A DNA stretch of 11,077 nt from Baffinella frigidus (lineage: Eukaryota > Cryptophyceae > Cryptomonadales > Baffinellaceae): positions 1-11,077 of the forward strand of contig MU648558.1 in assembly GCA_026770585.1 (NCBI GenBank), given 5' to 3'. Shown piece by piece: positions 7,315 to 11,077 of the stretch. Position numbers and translations under genes: made by a program. Numbering within the stretch: the stretch's first letter is position 1; the number at the start of each line of letters is the position of its first letter. The notes below the pieces were generated by a model, which was given only the letters and a program-made list of their open reading frames with translations, did not search any database and was not told the DNA's origin.

Positions 7315-7514
7315 ATTCAGACCACGAAGGGTACAGGCGGAGATGTCAGTGAGAATTCCCACCCAAACCCTGCAGAATACCCGACTGCTTTGTTTGATTG
7401 TTGCGTGCTTGTATTTGTGCATAACATTGGGTGGTATGAAAATTATCTAACACTTTCTCCCTTCCGCGCCGGTATTTGTTGCTCGAAAAAGTCGTGTTAG
7501 AAGAAGCCGCGTTA

Positions 7515-7612
7515 GTCCCCTCCCTACACCCTAAACTCTGAAAGCTGCCTGTAAACCCGTATTTTATAGAATTATGTGTTTTGTGATTTGCTAACTCTGA
7601 CTTTGTGAACAG
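7515..7612 (+). other. Inferred 98-nt terminase intron
   Basis: Donor GTCCCC follows GCG TTA of the Walker B-like exon. The acceptor is gtgaacAG at 7612, with ttgCTAACtctgac as branch site. Inside is a telomere-like ccctacaccctaaactc. Confidence 0.4.
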
Positions 7613-7718
7613 GTATTGCGATCCCGGCTTCTTTTACGGTTCGTTCCCCACACAACCCATAAACGCGATCCGAAAGCAATCTTTAAACTTCGCTGCTCTT
7701 GGAATGTGATTCCGATGC

Positions 7719-7747
7719 GTAAACCTAACACCCAGACCCCAAAACAG
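7719..7747 (+). other. Inferred 29-nt mini-intron in the terminase
   Basis: Donor GTAAAC, immediate CCTAAC branch-like site, C-rich tract and aaaacAG acceptor fit in 29 nt. Its removal is what joins the DPKAIFK frame to the VAPLLLIG frame in phase 1. Confidence 0.4.
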
Positions 7748-7810
7748 AAACGGTGGCCCCATTGCTTTTGATAGGAAGAACGAGTCTTCTCTGTATCTCA
7801 ACGCTCACAG

Positions 7811-7879
7811 GATCGTTCCGCACTAAATCCTAAACTATGAACTCTAACCCCCAAATGCTGAACCTAAACCCTAAACCAG
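7811..7879 (+). other. Non-canonical junction and CCTAAA-rich insert in the terminase
   Basis: To keep frame between ISTLT (ends 7810) and YNFYT (7880 on), 69 nt starting GA and ending CCAG must be removed. Using the nearby GT at 7815 instead gives an immediate stop. The insert is mostly CCTAAA/CTAACC-like repeats. Confidence 0.45.
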
Positions 7880-7901
7880 GTTCCTATAATTTCTACACTC
7901 G

Positions 7902-7985
7902 GTACTTACCCACACCAATACCCCTAAATAAATCCTAAACCTAAATCCGCAACTCCTAAACTCTAACCCATTCACCTTAAAACAG
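7902..7985 (+). other. 84-nt terminase intron rich in CCTAAA repeats
   Basis: Donor GTACTT after exon 7880-7901, acceptor ttaaaacAG at 7985, branch site ctCTAACcc. Phase 2 joins cg with g as arginine, leading into LFKQIDPLTNLK. Most of the intron consists of cctaaa-type units. Confidence 0.55.
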
Positions 7986-9136
7986 GCTATTTAAACAGAT
8001 CGATCCATTAACAAATCTCAAGGTGTTCTTCCAAATCCAAGTTCAATTATGCTGTCCTGCTTGTATAGAAGAAGGAAAACCAGAAGGATGTGTACATCTT
8101 CTCCACTTGGTCCCGGAATGGCAAAGCTCTACGAGGCATACACGGCTGAAAACGATTATGCAAGATAGGCCAGGTGTGGTGACTAACGCTTTGTTCCCTG
8201 TTTCAACGATTATGCAAGATAGGCCAGGTGGTGACTAACGCTTTGTTCCTTGAGCAGATTTGATTCAGTCTGAATTGAGTGGAATGTCCTTCGACGCGGC
8301 TCAGAGTGTATTCAGACAAAACGACATAGATGTCATGTTTCAACAGGATCCGTTTCAACAAATTCCTAGTTGTGACATTTTTTTGGTCATAGATCCGGCG
8401 GCTGGCGGACCACAGTCGGATTACGCCTTTATTACGTTTACGCGCATGCGTGGTAGTGTGTGTGTTGTGGGTGCCGAGGTACTCAGCGGATGCAAAGACC
8501 CTCAGAAGCAGTTCGATCTGGTTCAAGACCATATCGAGAGAATACGGAAAAACTCATATTGGTACAACTCTAGAATTATAATTTACGTGGAGCGCAACCT
8601 CGGGCACGAGGCAGAGCATCACCGACACGCTCTGAAGGATATTCCCGGGGTGTTCTTTCGCGAAGACGCCAAAAACGGTGTGTGTGTAGCCCTAACCCAT
8701 AGCCCCTAAATGACAACCCCTAACCATAGCCCCTAAATGACAACCCTTAACCCATAACCCTAAACCAGGGAGAGTCGGTCTTCTCACTACAAACGATATC
8801 AAGCACGGCATGGCCACTCTGCTGAACATCATGTTGCGCGAAAATCGCCTATGTATTCTCCCTGAAGCTGAACTCGTCTGTCGTAACGCACACGAGTTTG
8901 TTCTTCGATTGCGCGAACAGATGGCAGTGTACTCTTACCAGTACAAAGACCCTTCAGATACATTTGGAAAGCAGCGCGTGGCTCTCTCGGGTAAAGTGGG
9001 TGGAATGAAAGACGACATAATCATTGCCCTTCAGTTGGGTATCTTCTTCACCGACTGGGACGCAACACATGGATTGTCTGTCTACGGGGAAGGTGGGGAT
9101 CTGCGCAAGTTTGGACACCGTCAGCAGATGAGTTAA
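7986..9136 (+). CDS. Terminase large subunit (herpesvirus-type), C-terminal/nuclease half
   Basis: Three exons: 7986-8173, 8258-8677 and 8769-9136, giving 324 codons to the TAA. The protein cuts and packages concatemeric viral DNA in the host nucleus. Exon 1 holds a CCPAC...C..H zinc-like cluster (CCPACIEEGKPEGCVHLLH) and the linker leading into DRP. Exon 2 holds the RNase H-like nuclease start VIDPAAGG-QSDYAF (first catalytic Asp) and IIIYVERN (second acidic residue). Exon 3 starts a few residues before LLTTNDIKHGM and holds GGMKDDIIIALQLGIFF (third acidic residue). This D-E-D layout is that of UL15/UL89-type terminases. Phage terminases share the fold, but splicing and the cysteine cluster favour the herpes/mirus group. 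The ATPase part lies upstream and is fragmented. Confidence 0.85.
8151..8249 (+). repeat. 52-54-bp tandem duplication across an exon-intron boundary
   Basis: Copy 1 (8151-8197 plus a short tail) and copy 2 (8205-8249) share aacgattatgcaagataggc, the CAG exon end and the intron start GTGGTGACTAACGC. They differ by a 2-nt GT insertion. The coding part of copy 2 lies inside the intron if the first donor is used. Confidence 0.85.
8174..8257 (+). other. Terminase intron, 84 nt (alternative 30 nt)
   Basis: Donor GTGTGG at 8174 and acceptor ttgagcAG at 8257 join DRP to DLIQSELSG in phase 1. A second donor at 8228, in the duplicated copy, would give a 30-nt intron but leave the duplicated exon segment in the protein. 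The 84-nt form is preferred because it removes the duplication. Confidence 0.6.
8678..8768 (+). other. 91-nt terminase intron made of telomere-like repeats
   Basis: Donor GTGTGT at 8678, acceptor aaccAG at 8768, phase 1 (g + gg gives Gly). Nearly the whole intron is CCCTAA-type sequence, including a 27-28-bp unit ending cccctaaatgacaac in tandem (two full copies and a third partial). Confidence 0.65.
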
Positions 9137-9179
9137 GTTAATCAACCAATTCAGGTATCGAGAAATTCACGTTGTGGGA

Positions 9180-9186
9180 TATAAGG
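9180..9186 (+). promoter_or_regulatory. TATA box of ankyrin gene 2
   Basis: TATAAGG lies 50 nt upstream of the ATG at 9230 and 44 nt after the terminase stop. Confidence 0.5.
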
Positions 9187-9229
9187 AGCACGTGTGTATG
9201 TGTGTGGTATACGCTACCCATTTTTGGCG

Positions 9230-10189
9230 ATGGAAATAGCGATAAATCGTGCCATCATCAGTGCCGTGTACAGCGGCAACCTTCACAAAATCGAGAGTCT
9301 GTTCCGAGACGGACGTGACATCAACGAGTTGGACAGTTCCGGGCGCACGGCGTTGCATATCGCGACCAAACTTAAAAATTTCGAGGCAGTGTGCACGTTG
9401 TGTGATTGTTCAAGCGATGCAAGCTTCCTCGACCACAAAAACAGACAAGGTATGACGGCTTTACATATTGCGGTTAGAATGCAAGACATTCGGATCGCTA
9501 CGTTTCTCTTAGCGAGAGGAGCTAGTGCGACGACTAGTGACATATCGCTTGTGACCCCACTGCACGACGCAGTGCTTTTAGGTTCTGTTGGACTTGTCGG
9601 TGTTTTACTCGAACATGGGGGCAGCATGCATGCACGAGATTCTTCTAGGCATACACCGTTGCTTCTCTCTGCTGCAATGGAGCCTCGCGTATTCATTCGA
9701 CTATTGAATCATGGCAGCATTCATGATACACGTCGGCATAATAGAACTCGTGCAGGTGAAACAGTGCTACATGTTGCATACAAAGAGGTAAACATACAAC
9801 TATTAGAATTAATGCTGCAGTTAGATCTATGGGACATGAACGCACAAGACGTTCGTGGGGACACACTATTTCATTACGCTGCTCGTGATGGTCGTTCGAC
9901 ACTTGTGAGGCAGCTCCTGCGGGATTATATGGCATCCTCAGCGCTGAAGAATTTCGATTCTAAGACACCTTTAGACCTAGCAATTGAGAGAGTGTATCCT
10001 GTACCGGGAGGTCATGGATTTGGACGCGTGCGCCATGGATTGTGTCAACACAGACTACAAAAGGCAGCCGAATCGAATCGAGACACGATTTCAGCGTTTA
10101 GTTTTGTAAACGCGGGTGACCGCGTGCCTGGTGGTGTCGTTTCAGATATTTCAGATGATACGATGAGAATTATTCACGGGTATCTTTAG
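9230..10189 (+). CDS. Ankyrin-repeat protein 2
   Basis: A 319-residue protein starting MEIAINRAIISAVYSGN. The longer frame begins at a GTG (9194) and the first ATG is at 9230, 50 nt after a TATA box. About seven ankyrin repeats fill residues 1-260: SGRTALHIATK, QGMTALHIAVR with ATFLLARGA, VTPLHDAVLLG with VGVLLEHGGS, RHTPLLLSAA, GETVLHVAYK, GDTLFHYAARDG with LVRQLLRDY, and SKTPLDLAIER. No signal peptide or membrane segment is seen. The tail (AFSFVNAGDRVPGGVVSDI, then DDTMRIIHGYL) follows the same residue pattern as the tail of ankyrin protein 1, suggesting a shared C-terminal interaction module. A likely role is binding host proteins; the partner is unknown. A 12-bp palindrome follows the stop. 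Confidence 0.85.
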   Translation: MEIAINRAIISAVYSGNLHKIESLFRDGRDINELDSSGRTALHIATKLKNFEAVCTLCDCSSDASFLDHKNRQGMTALHIAVRMQDIRIATFLLARGASATTSDISLVTPLHDAVLLGSVGLVGVLLEHGGSMHARDSSRHTPLLLSAAMEPRVFIRLLNHGSIHDTRRHNRTRAGETVLHVAYKEVNIQLLELMLQLDLWDMNAQDVRGDTLFHYAARDGRSTLVRQLLRDYMASSALKNFDSKTPLDLAIERVYPVPGGHGFGRVRHGLCQHRLQKAAESNRDTISAFSFVNAGDRVPGGVVSDISDDTMRIIHGYL

Positions 10190-10190
10190 T

Positions 10191-10202
10191 GGCGAATTCG
10201 CC
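10191..10202 (+). terminator. Palindrome at the 3' end of ankyrin gene 2
   Basis: GGCGAATTCGCC, a perfect 12-bp palindrome, begins 1 nt after the stop codon. Confidence 0.4.
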
Positions 10203-10338
10203 CCGGGTTTACAACCGACTCGGTAGCGCATATATATAGAAATGGGGGTTGTTATGTTCAATGAATTTTATTAAAATGAGCACATTTTGACACTTGCACA
10301 TTTTGACACTTGCACATTTTGACACGGAAGATGACGTG
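10203..10338. other. Convergent gap with TATA-like run and shared poly(A) region
   Basis: A catatatatatag run near 10229-10239 is TATA-like on both strands but leads to no gene (the ATG at 10241 gives only 10 codons). The core ttttattaaaat at 10267-10275 offers AATAAA on the minus strand (10272-10267) and ATTAAA on the plus strand, so it could serve both converging genes. Confidence 0.45.
10281..10325. repeat. 16-bp tandem repeat, about 2.8 copies
   Basis: cacattttgacacttg repeats at 10281 and 10297, with a partial third copy at 10313-10325 that runs into the hairpin of the next gene. Confidence 0.9.
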
Positions 10339-10341
10339 TCA
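10320..10341 (-). terminator. Hairpin overlapping the stop codon of the 129-residue gene
   Basis: TGACACG (10320-10326) pairs with CGTGTCA (10335-10341) over an 8-nt loop. The stop codon (10341-10339) lies in the stem. Confidence 0.5.
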
Positions 10342-10728
10342 CGAAAAAAGGTAACACTCTTTGCACACGTTCAACATGGCGGCGTTGGGAAATGACTCGT
10401 CACAGATCCATGGCATGAGTACGTCACGGTCTAGATACAGAAAGAATCTTGCTGCCTTTTCCTTGCTCATTCCACGAAGAAACTGTTTCGGAATCCCATC
10501 TATGGTCTTTTTCTTCAGCTCACTGTCACGGGAGAGCATTGTGAGAAACACGACCATGCAATCCTCGATGCTTCGATGGGAATCATCTATCAACTGTTGC
10601 ACACACGCACGCGTTTCGGGTGTCCCCATCATTGCTATGCGGGGTGCTGCCTCTAGGATAAGAGACCGCATGAGTGCCTCGTTACGGTCGAACAGACAAA
10701 CCATCAGGACGTCTCGCTGTGATTGCAT
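10339..10728 (-). CDS. Unrecognised 129-residue helical protein
   Basis: ATG at 10728-10726 starts MQSQRDVLMVCLFDRNEAL and the frame ends at 10339. The protein is mostly predicted helix (ALMRSLILEAAPRIAMM, CMVVFLTMLSRDSELKKK, KEKAARFFLYLDRDVLMPW) and ends in a Cys-containing tail (NVCKECYLFS). No signal peptide, clear membrane span or catalytic motif is seen. The hairpin at its stop and AATAAA at 10272-10267 support a real gene. No strong TATA box is visible upstream. The family is unknown. Confidence 0.6.
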   Translation of the reverse strand: MQSQRDVLMVCLFDRNEALMRSLILEAAPRIAMMGTPETRACVQQLIDDSHRSIEDCMVVFLTMLSRDSELKKKTIDGIPKQFLRGMSKEKAARFFLYLDRDVLMPWICDESFPNAAMLNVCKECYLFS

Positions 10729-10991
10729 CCTGTGAGCGCGCGGACGTGTTTCGCAGCGTACTCAATATTTGTTGTTTGTTGGAAATCAAACGCATATGTG
10801 TGACATATCGTTTTCGATTTATTTCACACATACAAATTGTCCACCCCTTCACCCACCGCGTGTTTAAACCCCGTCGCGTATTTACCCCCCATAACCATAC
10901 ACTGATGACCTCATACCTTACTGTTATCAACTGACAGCCGCTGTTCACTACATGCCTCTGTCTTACACTAGATCTTACTGGCTACGTCGAG
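10729..10991. other. Gap before the right-edge gene
   Basis: No convincing gene. It should hold the promoter of the 10728 gene and the 3' flank of the partial gene at 10992. ACAGCCGCTGT (10934-10944) is a small inverted repeat about 50 nt past that stop, and an AATAAA on the minus strand lies near 10822-10817. Confidence 0.4.
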
Positions 10992-11077
10992 CTAGTCCAG
11001 CAGGCGGGTTGGCTTGACGAGAGCGGTGGCAGTTGCGAGAGCTTCGTTGATACGAAGAGTCTCCTGCAACAGTGCGT
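10992..11077 (-). CDS. Possible C-terminus of a gene running in from the right edge
   Basis: On the minus strand a frame is open from the window edge for 27 codons to TAG at 10994-10992. The residues (ALLQETLRINEALATATALV, then KPTRLLD) look like an amphipathic helix and are biased as real protein often is. It is too short to identify. Confidence 0.3.
   Translation of the reverse strand, partial: ALLQETLRINEALATATALVKPTRLLD

Larger units (their letters stand above)
7315..7901 (+). pseudogene. Terminase ATPase half, fragmented into small inferred exons
   Basis: Five pieces are inferred upstream of the clear terminase exons. 7315-7430 encodes FRPRRVQAEMSV and TRLLCL, like the region around an RR-x-GKT Walker A, but without GKT. 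7492-7514 encodes VLEEAAL, a Walker B-like hydrophobic-E-E-A. 7613-7718 includes DPKAIFK. 7748-7810 encodes VAPLLLIGRTSLLCISTLT, like the coupling motif after Walker B in herpesvirus-type and phage terminases. 7880-7901 encodes YNFYT. Phases agree at every junction (1, 0, 1, 1, then 2 into 7986), and four of the introns have GT-AG ends; 7811-7879 begins GA. The stretch between the Walker A-like and Walker B-like parts is about 40 residues shorter than usual. So it is either decayed or spliced in a way not resolved here. Confidence 0.5.

Noticed and set aside
7262-7450. 62-codon frame as an independent small membrane protein
   Set aside because: It begins at a GTG inside the recurrent intron core, and its later part fits as a terminase exon with matching phases.
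7501-8000. True chromosome end because of CCCTAA-like repeats
   Set aside because: The units are degenerate, short and interspersed with coding exons, and genes continue on both sides.
8203-8532. Minus-strand 109-codon frame
   Set aside because: It is antisense to the terminase nuclease exon with its conserved motifs.
8691-8768. CRISPR-like array in the 27-28-bp repeats
   Set aside because: The copies are directly adjacent without unique spacers and lie inside an intron.
9283-9935. Minus-strand frames within ankyrin gene 2
   Set aside because: They are shadows of a clear ankyrin-repeat coding frame.

Overview
The window looks like DNA of a large eukaryotic double-stranded DNA virus, or a viral segment integrated in a protist-type genome. 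The main reasons are a herpesvirus/mirusvirus-type packaging terminase with spliceosomal introns (about 7315-9136, +), two ankyrin-repeat proteins, TATA boxes 41-50 nt upstream of several ATGs, and an ER-targeted thioredoxin/PDI-like protein that is itself split by an intron. Nothing bacterial is seen: no Shine-Dalgarno pattern, operons, tRNA or CRISPR. Assignment to Mirusviricota, a herpes-like lineage or an endogenous element is inference and cannot be settled from this window.

Layout. 1-309 (+): 3' end of a gene with a 41-residue tandem repeat. 1653-562 (-): unrecognised 363-residue protein. 2959-1893 (-): two-exon PDI-like protein with signal peptide, WCGHC active site and NEEL tail. 3041-3787: a long gap with dyads, a small ORF (3276-3416), an 18-bp perfect palindrome followed by AATAAA, and the promoter of the next gene. 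3788-4206 (+): small gene split by a frame change. 4370-5170 (+): ankyrin protein 1. 7011-5317 (-): 564-residue protein with three basic NTNEEDRT repeats and an acidic repeat tail. 7012-7314: gap. 7315-9136 (+): terminase in many exons. 9230-10189 (+): ankyrin protein 2, sharing a C-terminal motif with protein 1. 10728-10339 (-): small helical protein. 10992 to the right edge (-): possible C-terminus of another gene.

How it fits together. The terminase nuclease half is readable with all three acidic positions expected of the herpesvirus-type nuclease fold. The ATPase half is broken into tiny exons, shows no clear Walker A GKT and has one splice junction without GT, so this copy may be decaying or may use splicing I cannot resolve. 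Introns are filled with CCCTAA/CTAAC-like repeats, and a 25-nt intron core recurs three times. Most genes end in a small hairpin at or just after the stop codon, resembling the hairpin 3'-end signals known from giant viruses. The ankyrin proteins and PDI would act on the host; the terminase packages DNA; the other proteins have no recognisable role.
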